Shown: piece by piece, positions 36,222 through 45,370 of the stretch
Numbering within the stretch: the stretch's first letter is position 1
Layout: every line of letters starts with the position of its first letter
From: Lewinellaceae bacterium SD302
GTDB taxonomy: Bacteria; Bacteroidota; Bacteroidia; Chitinophagales; Saprospiraceae
DNA: 64,000 nt
NCBI GenBank assembly: GCA_002591745.1
Contig: PDLQ01000002.1
Location: 1 to 64,000 of the forward strand
Direction: 5' to 3'
Made by a program: the position numbers and the translations under genes
Notes under the pieces: model-generated
What the model was told of the DNA's origin: nothing
What the model saw: the letters and a program-made list of their open reading frames with translations, nothing else
The model's database searches: none

Positions 36222-38828
36222 ATGGACTCCACCGAATTATTCGCAAGGAGAAAAGAAGCTAAAGACCTATCTCCAACCCCAAGAATAACCGCCCTGCTTG
36301 ACTTGAAAATGCAAGGCCTGAAACTCGTCGCTTTTGATGATGATGCCTGGAACCAGCGCGCCCTCGCCTGGATCCTTATCGACTTGTGCAAACTCTTTTC
36401 TAACGTAGGAAACTACCTGCAGGCGCAAAGTAATTATGGCGAACTCCTAAAATTAGCGACCTATGATGACATCATTGAGGGACAGCAAGAACACCTGGCG
36501 AAGATTGTCGACCCATTTCATGAACAGGTCAATGCCCTCAACCAAAAAAGTAAAAACGGTCACCACGATGAAGCAGTGAATGGGTTTTCCTCCATGCTCG
36601 CGGCCAACCAGCTCAGCCCCGTTCACCACGAAACTTACGGCTGGGCCATTTACCGGCTTCTTAAAGCCAAATCAGGGGACTATACTTCCGTCCAAGTACG
36701 CCGCTGGCTTAAACACTATCTCGACCTCAAGAACGACCGCCCCTCCATGGTCCACTCCCAAATCCTTAACTGGACCATGAAGTACGCCGAAACGGACCCC
36801 GAACTGCGTACGATGGACTTCCTTAAAATCTGGGACGCCAGTAACCTTAGTCTGGAAGACGTGCGCGAAGGAGATATTGACGGCAATCCAATTCCTTCCC
36901 TGTTCACTCGCTTGTGCCGGAAATTAGTCGCTGACCCGCATGGAGTCGATGTTCCTTACCTCCTATCAACGGTCGATACCCAGCCGGGACACTGGGACGA
37001 AACCAATGAGGTCCGCATTATTGACGAACTGCGCCAACAGGTGTTCTGGCAAATCCTCAAGGCTGGTAATGAAAACCGTCTTGGTGCCCTGTGGCAATTA
37101 CTGGACAACTACCTCGCGGTCTACGCCGACTACCCCGCCAGCCACTGGCACTCTGAAGTTCTTCAACTTGCCGAACGCTTCACCAAAGAACAGAATGCGG
37201 CCCGCTTTCTGCCTTTTTTCAAACGCTGGAAGCCCGAAAAATTGCGGGATGCCGACTGGAAAGAAGTAACTAAGCAGGGAGACGGTGGAGAATTTACCAT
37301 CAAACCATTAGCACAGAAGGCATTGAAAAAAGCCAGTACCGTAGCCTTAGCCATTGTCGCTGCACCGGGAAGCCTTGATTGGCTAGTTGATCTGTACACA
37401 ATCGCAGTAGAAAAACTTCCTTTCGACGATTACCTGCCCCGTGATCGCGCCAAGCTGCTAAAGCATAGCGGACAGCCCGAAGCCGCCCAAATCGCCTACC
37501 GCTCCCTCGTACTGGACTTGAGCGACAAATATTACGTCTGGAAAGAATTTGCGGACCTGCTGGGAAATAACGAAACGGAAGTACAAGCCGGCATGCTGGC
37601 CAAAGCCCTGCGCCTGGAAAAGAACGAGGATTACCTCGGTGAAATACATTTGCTGCTGGCCACCAGTTTACTACAACTCAACCGCTCTGCTGACGCAGCC
37701 CACGAACTAAAGCTGTATCACAAGCACCGCACTGCTAAAGGCTGGAATATTGAGTCACACTATCAGGAACTTCGCAAACAAGTAGCCGACGTGGAGATTC
37801 CCGATAATCACCGCCCCGACTACCGGCTTCTAATCAATGCCGCAGACGAGTACGCCTACAGCTCCATTCCGTGGACCGACATGACCGTCATCAGCCGCTG
37901 GAAAACCGATAATGGCAAAGAGAAACTTAAGCTCTACGCCAGTGCCGACCTTACGGTATCAGTTAGTTCCCGCCGCTTTCAACCGCTCCGAAAAGCAAAA
38001 CTCGGGACCGTCATGGAGGTGAAAGTTCATAAAGGGCTGTCCGCTGATGGGCAGCGAGTAGTTTACCGTCCACTATTGATTCGGACCAGTAATGCCGAGT
38101 GCTGGTCAGCACTCCCCGAGACTTACGCGATCGTCGATTACATCAATGAGAAAAAGAAGATCGTTCACGCCATTACCCAGGACAATTACCAGGTTTTCTT
38201 TCCGATCAAACTGCTCTCCGGCGAAGTATCGGCCGGTCAGTACCTTTCGGGTAGGCTGGCGGTAGAGCATAGGGAAGAGAATGTCGAACCAGAGCACCCT
38301 TGGGGATCGGAAACCACTACTGTCCGGTCGTACTACAACTTCTTTGTTCCACAACTCACCACCCCAGAGGTTGCTGAGTCCGCTTTTTCCGAACGCCTCA
38401 TCCTGGTAGACAGCGTCAACCACAAAAAACATCTCTTCCATTTTATCACCGAAACTGAGGTAGATGGTGTCGTCCACTTTGACCGCTCTGACCTGCGCCC
38501 CGTTCCTGGCGATCACTTTTTGGCGCGTGGCTACGAAAAGGCCAATAGTAGAGATAATTCAGTTCGCTTCCAGCTAATCAGTACCCAACCTACAGAGGAA
38601 AAACTGACGGGGAAAATCAAGCAGCTGATCGATGAGGTCAGCGTCATCCACAAAAATGGAAAAACCTTTGGCTTCATCGACGATGTCTACGTTCACGGTA
38701 GAGTATTAAGCGGTGCCGGTATATTCGATGATTGTATGGCAAGCGCTACTGCAGTAAAAAGTAAAGGAAAGTGGTCCGTAATCAGCATCGAGTCGCTGGA
38801 ATCTGCATCTCCGGATCAAAAAGCATAG
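36222..38828 (+). CDS. Helical-repeat protein with C-terminal cold-shock/S1-like domains
   Basis: This 868-residue protein has an N-terminal two thirds (1-530) of alpha-helical, TPR-like repeats (AQIAYRSLVLDLSDKYYVWK and HLLLATSLLQLNRSADAAHE). The C-terminal third is beta-rich and ends with a cold-shock-like segment, KTFGFIDDVYVHGRVL, typical of a nucleic-acid-binding OB barrel. One or two more OB-like segments seem to lie at about 590-780. From memory, TPR plus S1/CSD proteins accompany helicases in what have been called TOTE conflict systems. I could not verify this assignment. With the two helicases upstream it forms a plausible three-gene module. No enzymatic motif was found. Confidence 0.6.
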   Translation: MDSTELFARRKEAKDLSPTPRITALLDLKMQGLKLVAFDDDAWNQRALAWILIDLCKLFSNVGNYLQAQSNYGELLKLATYDDIIEGQQEHLAKIVDPFHEQVNALNQKSKNGHHDEAVNGFSSMLAANQLSPVHHETYGWAIYRLLKAKSGDYTSVQVRRWLKHYLDLKNDRPSMVHSQILNWTMKYAETDPELRTMDFLKIWDASNLSLEDVREGDIDGNPIPSLFTRLCRKLVADPHGVDVPYLLSTVDTQPGHWDETNEVRIIDELRQQVFWQILKAGNENRLGALWQLLDNYLAVYADYPASHWHSEVLQLAERFTKEQNAARFLPFFKRWKPEKLRDADWKEVTKQGDGGEFTIKPLAQKALKKASTVALAIVAAPGSLDWLVDLYTIAVEKLPFDDYLPRDRAKLLKHSGQPEAAQIAYRSLVLDLSDKYYVWKEFADLLGNNETEVQAGMLAKALRLEKNEDYLGEIHLLLATSLLQLNRSADAAHELKLYHKHRTAKGWNIESHYQELRKQVADVEIPDNHRPDYRLLINAADEYAYSSIPWTDMTVISRWKTDNGKEKLKLYASADLTVSVSSRRFQPLRKAKLGTVMEVKVHKGLSADGQRVVYRPLLIRTSNAECWSALPETYAIVDYINEKKKIVHAITQDNYQVFFPIKLLSGEVSAGQYLSGRLAVEHREENVEPEHPWGSETTTVRSYYNFFVPQLTTPEVAESAFSERLILVDSVNHKKHLFHFITETEVDGVVHFDRSDLRPVPGDHFLARGYEKANSRDNSVRFQLISTQPTEEKLTGKIKQLIDEVSVIHKNGKTFGFIDDVYVHGRVLSGAGIFDDCMASATAVKSKGKWSVISIESLESASPDQKA

Positions 38829-39055
38829 ATATAGGCCGCGGCCGCAGGTGCAGTGAAGGATTAAAAGAGCAATGCCCGAACCACCTCCACCTCTTTCAAT
38901 ACCCGTGTCCAAACAAATACAAAATTTTCATTTTTCACCCATTTAGCCGCCCCCGGTTTTTATCTTAACCGCTCCAACTTCTACGCCGTCCACCCTCTCC
39001 TGTGGAGAGGGGCCGGGGGAGAGGACCACACCCAACTTTATAGATACCCCAACCC
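38829..39055. other. Spacer with a 19-bp repeat upstream of mod
   Basis: The spacer has no gene. The 19 bases AGGGGCCGGGGGAGAGGAC (39008-39026) recur exactly at 40780-40798, after mod, and both are preceded by a CCACCCT(C/T)TCC arm able to pair with the repeat. This is a REP-like palindromic unit, here bracketing the modification gene. Confidence 0.65.
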
Positions 39056-40717
39056 ATGCCCCAACAACGCCTCGAACTTACCTGGATCGGCAAAGGCGAC
39101 GAGCCCCTGCTCGAACCCCGCATCCTCATCGAAGACCCCGATAAATCCTACGGTGAAACGGATACTGATAACATGCTCATCCACGGCGATAACCTGCTCG
39201 CGCTTAAAGCACTGGAACAGGAGTATGCGGGGAAGGTGAAGTGTGTTTATATCGATCCGCCTTATAATACGAAGTCGGCATTTGAGCATTATGACGATGG
39301 AGTTGAACATTCCCTTTGGCTCCAATTAATCTCACAAAGACTCAAGATAATTGCTAAACTTATAAGTGAAGATGGTAGTGTCTGGATATCCATAGATGAT
39401 AATGAATGCCATTACCTCAAGGTATTATGTGACGAAATATTCGGTAGGAAAAGCTTTGTCGCATCTGTTGTTTGGGAGAACTTTTACGGGAGAAGTAATG
39501 CGGCTGGGATTTCACCTGCTCATAACTATAAGCTTATATATGCCCCCATGGGCAAGGAGTGGAAAAAAGTACGAAACCTGCTTCCACGAGGAGCTAAAAA
39601 TTTAAAGAATTACTCTAATCCAGATAAAGATCCTCGTGGACCTTGGAGAACTGGACCAATATTTGCTTCTGGAGAAAGACATGAAGGGTTGATGTATACA
39701 ATTACAACTCCTTCAGGAAAAAGTGTTAGTCCTCCCAAGGGGAGCCATTGGAGAATGACAGAGGAAAACTTCTGGAAAATGGTTGATTTAGGAGACATAA
39801 CATTTGGTGATGATGGCGATAACATTCCTGCTACGAAGCTTTATCTGAGTGAGGTACAAGATGGTCTTGTGGCTAGAACTTGGTGGCCTCATACAGAAGT
39901 TGGGCACAGCCAAGAGGCAAAAAGAGAAGTTTCTGCAATACTATCAGATCAATCTGTTTTTGATACACCAAAACCTGAAAGGCTAGTTGAAAGAATATTT
40001 ACAATAGGTAGCAACCCTGGGGACCTAGTCCTAGACTCCTTTCTAGGCTCCGGCACCACCGCCGCCGTTGCCCACAAGATGGGCCGCCGCTGGATCGGCA
40101 TCGAACTCGGCGAGCACGCCAACACCCACTGCCTGCCGCGCCTCAAAAAAGTGGTGGATGGCCTCGACGAGGGCGGTATCACCAAAGCCCAAAATTGGCG
40201 GGGTGGGGGCGGCTTTAAATTCTACAACCTGGCCCCGTCCCTCCTCCGCAAAGACGACCTCGGGCAGTGGGTCATCGACGAGCGCTACAACGCCGACCAG
40301 CTTGCCGCCGCCATGGCCAAGCACGAGGGCTACACCTACGCCCCCGACGCCGACCGCTACTGGAAGCAGGCCTACAGCACCGAAAACGACTACCTCTACA
40401 CCACCACCCAGCTCGTCACCGCCGCCACCATCGACCACCTCGCCGAGCAGCTGGGTCCGGACGAAAGTCTTCTGATCTGCTGCAAGGCCTACCAGTCTGC
40501 TGCCGAGGGGCGGGATGCCCGCATCAACCTCGTCAAAATTCCCGCCATGCTGGCCGACCGCTGCGAATTCGGCAAAGACGACTACAGCCTCAACATCGTC
40601 GATGCCCCCAAAGACGAGGATCAGGAAGCCTTCGTCCCCGCCGGCCAGCTCGCCGCCAGGGAAGCCGAAGCCGAAGAGCTCCGCAAATACGGCAGGCAAA
40701 AAGAAATGTTCGACTAA
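39056..40717 (+). CDS. Type III restriction-modification system, modification (Mod) methyltransferase
   Basis: This 553-residue beta-class DNA amino-methyltransferase has DPPYNT (67-72, catalytic motif IV), DSFLGSGTTA (about 327-336, SAM-binding motif I) and LVERIFTIGSNPGDLVLD between. With the target-recognition domain between motif IV and motif I, it is of the type III Mod architecture (adenine-N6 methylation expected). The middle of the gene (about 39240-40030, residues 62-325) is strikingly AT-rich compared with its GC-rich ends, as if the recognition region had been exchanged. The Res subunit follows after 169 bases. Methylation specificity cannot be predicted. Confidence 0.93.
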   Translation: MPQQRLELTWIGKGDEPLLEPRILIEDPDKSYGETDTDNMLIHGDNLLALKALEQEYAGKVKCVYIDPPYNTKSAFEHYDDGVEHSLWLQLISQRLKIIAKLISEDGSVWISIDDNECHYLKVLCDEIFGRKSFVASVVWENFYGRSNAAGISPAHNYKLIYAPMGKEWKKVRNLLPRGAKNLKNYSNPDKDPRGPWRTGPIFASGERHEGLMYTITTPSGKSVSPPKGSHWRMTEENFWKMVDLGDITFGDDGDNIPATKLYLSEVQDGLVARTWWPHTEVGHSQEAKREVSAILSDQSVFDTPKPERLVERIFTIGSNPGDLVLDSFLGSGTTAAVAHKMGRRWIGIELGEHANTHCLPRLKKVVDGLDEGGITKAQNWRGGGGFKFYNLAPSLLRKDDLGQWVIDERYNADQLAAAMAKHEGYTYAPDADRYWKQAYSTENDYLYTTTQLVTAATIDHLAEQLGPDESLLICCKAYQSAAEGRDARINLVKIPAMLADRCEFGKDDYSLNIVDAPKDEDQEAFVPAGQLAAREAEAEELRKYGRQKEMFD

Positions 40718-40886
40718 GCCTTCGACGTCTGAGCCGCCCACCCTTTCCCTCGGACCTCCATAGGAAGCCGCGCAGCGAAAGGGGCCGGGGGAGAGGACTC
40801 CCTTGCTCCTTCCAACCTTCCCCCTGCACCTGCGTCCTCGCCCCATTTTTTCTTTCCAACAGCAGCCCACTTCACACCTATAAAAA
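40718..40886. other. Spacer with second copy of the 19-bp repeat
   Basis: This spacer lies between mod and res. It contains the exact second copy of the repeat at 40780-40798 with an inverted CCACCCTTTCC arm upstream. No terminator-like T-run is present, so mod and res may still be cotranscribed. Confidence 0.6.
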
Positions 40887-43583
40887 ATGCACCCCAAAGT
40901 CAATTTCATCAGCAACCGCCTCTCCCTGCGCACACCTCAACGGAAGAGCCTCGAACTGCTGGCCGCCATCAGCGCCGATCTGGACCTGACCAAAAGCCAG
41001 GGCGACGCCGCTTTCTTAAGCAAAGAACTCGTTAAGGTGACGCAACACAGCGGAGTATTCGAAGACTTCGAGCGCGATTTTCCCTCCCTTTGTTTCAGTC
41101 TTGCTACCGGGGTGGGAAAAACCCGTCTGGCGGGTGCCTGTATCGCTTATTTGTACAAAGCGCATGGCATCAAAAACTTCTTCGTGCTGGCGCCCAACCT
41201 CACGATCTACAACAAACTGATCGAAGACTTCTCCCAGCCTAACAGCAAAAAGTACGTCTTCAAAGGGCTCATCGGCAGCACCATCCAGGGCGAGCCCAAC
41301 GTGATCACCGGCGACAACTACCGGGAGTACGCCGCCAGCCGCCTGTTCCGCTCCGACCTGAACATCAACGTCTTCAACATCTCCAAAATCAACAGTAAGG
41401 AGAAGGGCAGTACCACGCCCAACATCCGTAAGATGGCCGAGTACCTGGGCCAGAGCTATTTCGACTACCTCGCCGGCCTGGAAGACCTGGTACTGGTCAT
41501 GGACGAAAGCCACCACTACCGCGCCAAAAGCGGCATGAAAGTCCTCAACGAACTCGACCCCGTGCTTGGCCTCGAACTGACGGCTACGCCGCAGGTCATT
41601 AAGGGCAGCAAAACGGTGAAATTTAAAAACGTTGTTTACGAATACAGCCTGGCCAAAGCCATCCGGGATGGCTTCGTGAAAAAGCCGGCCGTAGCCACCC
41701 GCAAGGATTTCAAACCGGAGGATTATAACGATCGGGAGAAGGACCGCATCAAGTTGCGGGACGGCATCGCCCTTCACGAAGATGCCCGCACGGCGCTGGA
41801 CCAATACGCGCGTGAAATTGGCGGACGGGCCGTGAAGCCGTTTATGCTGGTGGTAGCTAAAGACACTACCCACGCTGCCGAGCTGAAGCGTTTCATCAAG
41901 TCGGCCGACTTTTTCGAAGGTCGCTATGCCGATAAGGTGATGGACATTCACTCTAACCAGAAGGGAAGTGAAAAAGACGACAACATCGCCCGGCTGGTCA
42001 GTCTGGAACATCCGGACAACGACATCGAGATCGTCATCCACGTCAATATGCTCAAAGAGGGCTGGGACGTGACGAACCTCTACACCATCGTGCCCCTGCG
42101 TGCCTCGGCTTCCGATACCCTGACCGAGCAAACCATCGGCCGCGGCCTGCGCCTGCCCTACGGCCGCCTGACCGGTAACGAACTGGTGGACCGGCTCAGC
42201 ATCGTTGCCCACGACAACTTCCAGGCCATCGTGGATGAAGCCAATAAACCGGGCTCGATCATCAATAAAGACTTCATCGTCGAAATCGACCCGAACGAGC
42301 TGAACCGCCGCAAGGAAGTGGTTACCACCACTTCTTACGCCGAAAGCGAATACGACCAGCGGGAGGCGGAGATCACGCAAATCGCCGAACCGGAACGCCG
42401 TGCCGTAGCCAAGCGGGAAAACGACATGATGCGGGCCATCCACCGGCAGTTGCCGAAGATGAACGACAAGGTGGCCTCGGTGGAAGAACTCCGTAAGCCG
42501 GAGGTCCGGGCGGAGGTCGTCCGCCAGGTGATCGAAAAGGTCACCTACGGCCAGGCACCGGGCATGTTTGACGATAGCCTCGTGGAGGAAGCCGAGGCGG
42601 TGTACGAGCGGGTAGTGAACACCTTCGTGGCCAAGTTCATCTCCATCCCCCGTATCACCATCACGCCGAAGGCGGGCCGCAAGCACGGCTTCCACGATTT
42701 TGACCTCGACACCTCCGGCCTGAACCAGCAACCGGTGAGCCATGAGATCCTGATCCGGGAAATGCAGAGTGGGAAGACCAGTTCACTGGCCACCAACAAC
42801 CAGAACCTGAGTGCCGCCTCTCCCTTCGAGCTCATCCTGGTGGAACTCTTAAATCAGCCCGAGGTCGACCATTCCGAGCATCCGGAACTGCTCCGCAAAC
42901 TGGTGGAGCAGGCCGTGGCCCACTACCAGTCTTACCTGAGTAATGAAGACGACGTACAGAACGTCGTTATCGTCAACCGCCGCGCCATCGCCGAGCTCAT
43001 CTACCGCCAGATGATGAACCACTTCTACCTCGAAGACCTGGAGTTCGATGAGGTGGACATCAATACCAGGCCCTACACCGAAATCTTTCCCCACCACTAT
43101 ACCAAGTACGGGGACGACCGCATCGAGGACTTCAAATCAAACGTCGGCAACGCCGGTGTCCTGAAAATGAAGCTCTTCACCGGTTTCGCCAAAGCCTGCC
43201 ACGAGTACTACAAATTCGACTCCTACACCGAGCAGTTATTCGCCCAGCTCTGTGAGCAGGACGATTACGTTGAACGGTGGCTGCGCCCCGCCCAGCGGCA
43301 GTTCCGCATCTACTACGGCCACGAGGGGAAACTGTACGTCCCCGATTTCGTCGTGGAGTGCCAGGATGCCATCTACATGGTCGAACCCAAAATGGCCAAA
43401 GACATGGACGCCAAAGACGTGCAGGATAAAGCTACGGCGGCGGTGGAATATTGCAAGTACGCATCGGCGCACACGGCGAAGCACGGCGGTAAGCCGTGGC
43501 GGTACGTGCTGGTTCCGCATACGGCGGTGACGCTGAATCGGAGTGTGAAGGGGTTGATGGGGGAGTTTACCCAAGAAGAATAA
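40887..43583 (+). CDS. Type III restriction-modification system, restriction (Res) subunit
   Basis: This 898-residue SF2 helicase-nuclease has ATGVGKTRLA (Walker A, about 73), VLVMDESHHYRAKS (Walker B), ELTATP, HVNMLKEGWDV and TIGRGLRLPYGR (motif VI, about 415). A C-terminal PD-(D/E)xK nuclease site follows, VPDFVVE (about 818) and MVEPKMAKD (E-x-K, about 832). Res subunits travel along DNA from unmethylated sites and cleave when two complexes meet. All key residues look intact. The gene is conspicuously GC-rich. The next gene starts two bases after the stop. Confidence 0.93.
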   Translation: MHPKVNFISNRLSLRTPQRKSLELLAAISADLDLTKSQGDAAFLSKELVKVTQHSGVFEDFERDFPSLCFSLATGVGKTRLAGACIAYLYKAHGIKNFFVLAPNLTIYNKLIEDFSQPNSKKYVFKGLIGSTIQGEPNVITGDNYREYAASRLFRSDLNINVFNISKINSKEKGSTTPNIRKMAEYLGQSYFDYLAGLEDLVLVMDESHHYRAKSGMKVLNELDPVLGLELTATPQVIKGSKTVKFKNVVYEYSLAKAIRDGFVKKPAVATRKDFKPEDYNDREKDRIKLRDGIALHEDARTALDQYAREIGGRAVKPFMLVVAKDTTHAAELKRFIKSADFFEGRYADKVMDIHSNQKGSEKDDNIARLVSLEHPDNDIEIVIHVNMLKEGWDVTNLYTIVPLRASASDTLTEQTIGRGLRLPYGRLTGNELVDRLSIVAHDNFQAIVDEANKPGSIINKDFIVEIDPNELNRRKEVVTTTSYAESEYDQREAEITQIAEPERRAVAKRENDMMRAIHRQLPKMNDKVASVEELRKPEVRAEVVRQVIEKVTYGQAPGMFDDSLVEEAEAVYERVVNTFVAKFISIPRITITPKAGRKHGFHDFDLDTSGLNQQPVSHEILIREMQSGKTSSLATNNQNLSAASPFELILVELLNQPEVDHSEHPELLRKLVEQAVAHYQSYLSNEDDVQNVVIVNRRAIAELIYRQMMNHFYLEDLEFDEVDINTRPYTEIFPHHYTKYGDDRIEDFKSNVGNAGVLKMKLFTGFAKACHEYYKFDSYTEQLFAQLCEQDDYVERWLRPAQRQFRIYYGHEGKLYVPDFVVECQDAIYMVEPKMAKDMDAKDVQDKATAAVEYCKYASAHTAKHGGKPWRYVLVPHTAVTLNRSVKGLMGEFTQEE

Positions 43584-43584
43584 T

Positions 43585-45369
43585 ATGCACTACCTGAAAT
43601 CTTTGACCGTCAATAATTATCGGTCCATAAAAGAGGAATCTTTTCCCTTTGAACCCTTCACCGGAATGATTGGCTACAATAATTCTGGAAAAACAAGTGT
43701 CTTATCGGCTTGTAAATGGTTATTGAAAAGATCCACATTAGCTACTACGGATTTCAATGACGTAGATAAGCCGGTGGAGGTCACGGGAAAGATAGTAGGT
43801 GTTTCTGCCGAGCTTCTCGAAAAGTTAGAAAGCAAGCACGCAAAGTCATTGGCTCCTTATGTGGTTGCCGACGAAATTACCATTCGTAGGGTACAGCTAT
43901 CCCCAGGCGGCAGAATAGGTGATATCAAGCTGTACGTGCGGAAGCCTGAAGTAAGTGAGGACGAAGATCCCTGGGCATCAAACCCCGCTGGCCTGGATGT
44001 AGCCATTGATAAAATATTCCCGGACCCAATCGAACTTGGGGCGTTAGAAAATATCCAGGAAGACGTTGCGAAGAATAAGAGCACTACTACAATAGGACGA
44101 CTGATCGCTGAACTAATGGCTCCCATTAGAGAACGCCACGGCGCGGATGCGCAAAAGGCACTAGCGGAACTCACCAGTGTAATTGACGCAGATGGCGACA
44201 ATCGGGCAGAGGAACTTAAAGATTTTGACCGGGAAACGTCTCAAAAAGTCAATGAGCTTTTTCCGGATGTTTCTATAAAACTTCATGTTCCAACTCCGGA
44301 CCTAACGGACATATTCAAGTCTGGAACGATCAAAGTTTACGAAGATGGGCATGATGGTGGCCGGGACATCACAACTTTAGGAAGCGGTTCGCAAAGAGCC
44401 ATCCAAATGGCTCTTATCAGGCAGCTTGCTGAAAACAAGCGCGGACAATCAGATTCTCCCACTTGTACGCTGTTACTTATTGATGAGCCGGAACTCTACC
44501 TTCACCCTCATGCTATTGAGCAGACGCGAATCGCGCTAAAGCAACTTTCCGCATTAGGCTACCAAGTAATTTTTGCAACGCATTCCGCCCAGATGATCAA
44601 GATGGAAGATGCAATGAACGCGCTGCTACTGCGGAAAAACCGTGCAAGAGGGACTTTCCGGCGGAAAACTATCGCGACAGCCGTTCAGGAATTGGTCGAT
44701 GGGGGAAAACATACTCACATGCTCAAGACGATGTTTGAGCTAACCCATTCTTCAAGGATCCTGTTTGCGGATACCGTTATTCTTGTCGAAGGGAAAACGG
44801 AAAAGAGAGTCATCCCAAAGCTATTTGAACATCTCAATGAAGGATTAACATTGGGTTGCCATCGTTGTGCGTTGGTTCCACAGGGAGGAGCTAGCAATAC
44901 CGCCAAGTCCAAAGCTATCCTAGAAGCTCTTGATCTACCAGTTAAGGTCGTGACGGATATGGACTATGCTTTCGGACAGGCCATAAAAAAAGGTTGGCTT
45001 CAGGAAGACTCAGAGGATATGATCTTATGCTTTGATCACTTTGAAGAGCTACAGCGAATGGGGACAATTCGACTTGATAACCGTCGTCCGGACAAACACC
45101 ACACAAAAATAGGCTATAACGCATTGTACGAGAACGAAGAGACTAAAGTTGCTGTAACTAATATTCATAACTCTCTTTTAGAACGCGGAATTTGGGTATG
45201 GCGACGTGGTGTGATAGAATCGCATCTTGGGATTGAAGGAAAAGATGAGGAGGCTTGGCATGAACTTCTGATCAATGTAAAAAACCAAGGTATCACCGAA
45301 GCGATAAGTGACGACGATGAGGTGTCGAGAATGCTCAATTGGTTAATACAGTCACCCGTTACCTATTAA
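43585..45369 (+). CDS. OLD-family ATPase with TOPRIM nuclease domain
   Basis: This 594-residue protein has an ABC-type ATPase: GYNNSGKTS (Walker A, 30-38), TTLGSGSQRAIQMALI (signature), LLLIDEPELYLHP (Walker B, about 294-306) and FATHSAQM (switch His). A TOPRIM domain follows with VILVEGKTEKRVIP (about 396) and a later VVTDMDYAFG acidic motif. OLD proteins are ATP-gated, metal-dependent nucleases, several of which act in phage defence. It starts two bases after res and ends one base before the next gene, so translational coupling is likely. By eye it is far richer in A+T than res, suggesting separate origins despite the tight junction. Confidence 0.88.
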   Translation: MHYLKSLTVNNYRSIKEESFPFEPFTGMIGYNNSGKTSVLSACKWLLKRSTLATTDFNDVDKPVEVTGKIVGVSAELLEKLESKHAKSLAPYVVADEITIRRVQLSPGGRIGDIKLYVRKPEVSEDEDPWASNPAGLDVAIDKIFPDPIELGALENIQEDVAKNKSTTTIGRLIAELMAPIRERHGADAQKALAELTSVIDADGDNRAEELKDFDRETSQKVNELFPDVSIKLHVPTPDLTDIFKSGTIKVYEDGHDGGRDITTLGSGSQRAIQMALIRQLAENKRGQSDSPTCTLLLIDEPELYLHPHAIEQTRIALKQLSALGYQVIFATHSAQMIKMEDAMNALLLRKNRARGTFRRKTIATAVQELVDGGKHTHMLKTMFELTHSSRILFADTVILVEGKTEKRVIPKLFEHLNEGLTLGCHRCALVPQGGASNTAKSKAILEALDLPVKVVTDMDYAFGQAIKKGWLQEDSEDMILCFDHFEELQRMGTIRLDNRRPDKHHTKIGYNALYENEETKVAVTNIHNSLLERGIWVWRRGVIESHLGIEGKDEEAWHELLINVKNQGITEAISDDDEVSRMLNWLIQSPVTY

Positions 45370-45370
45370 T

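Noticed and set aside
30933-38828. DISARM system
   Set aside because: An SNF2 helicase of the DrmD type and a DNA methyltransferase are present, but there is no DrmA helicase, DUF1998 DrmB or PLD-domain DrmC nearby. The methyltransferase pairs with a type III Res.
41016-42743. 575-codon reverse frame opposite res
   Set aside because: It is a shadow in a GC-rich gene. All helicase and nuclease motifs lie on the plus strand.
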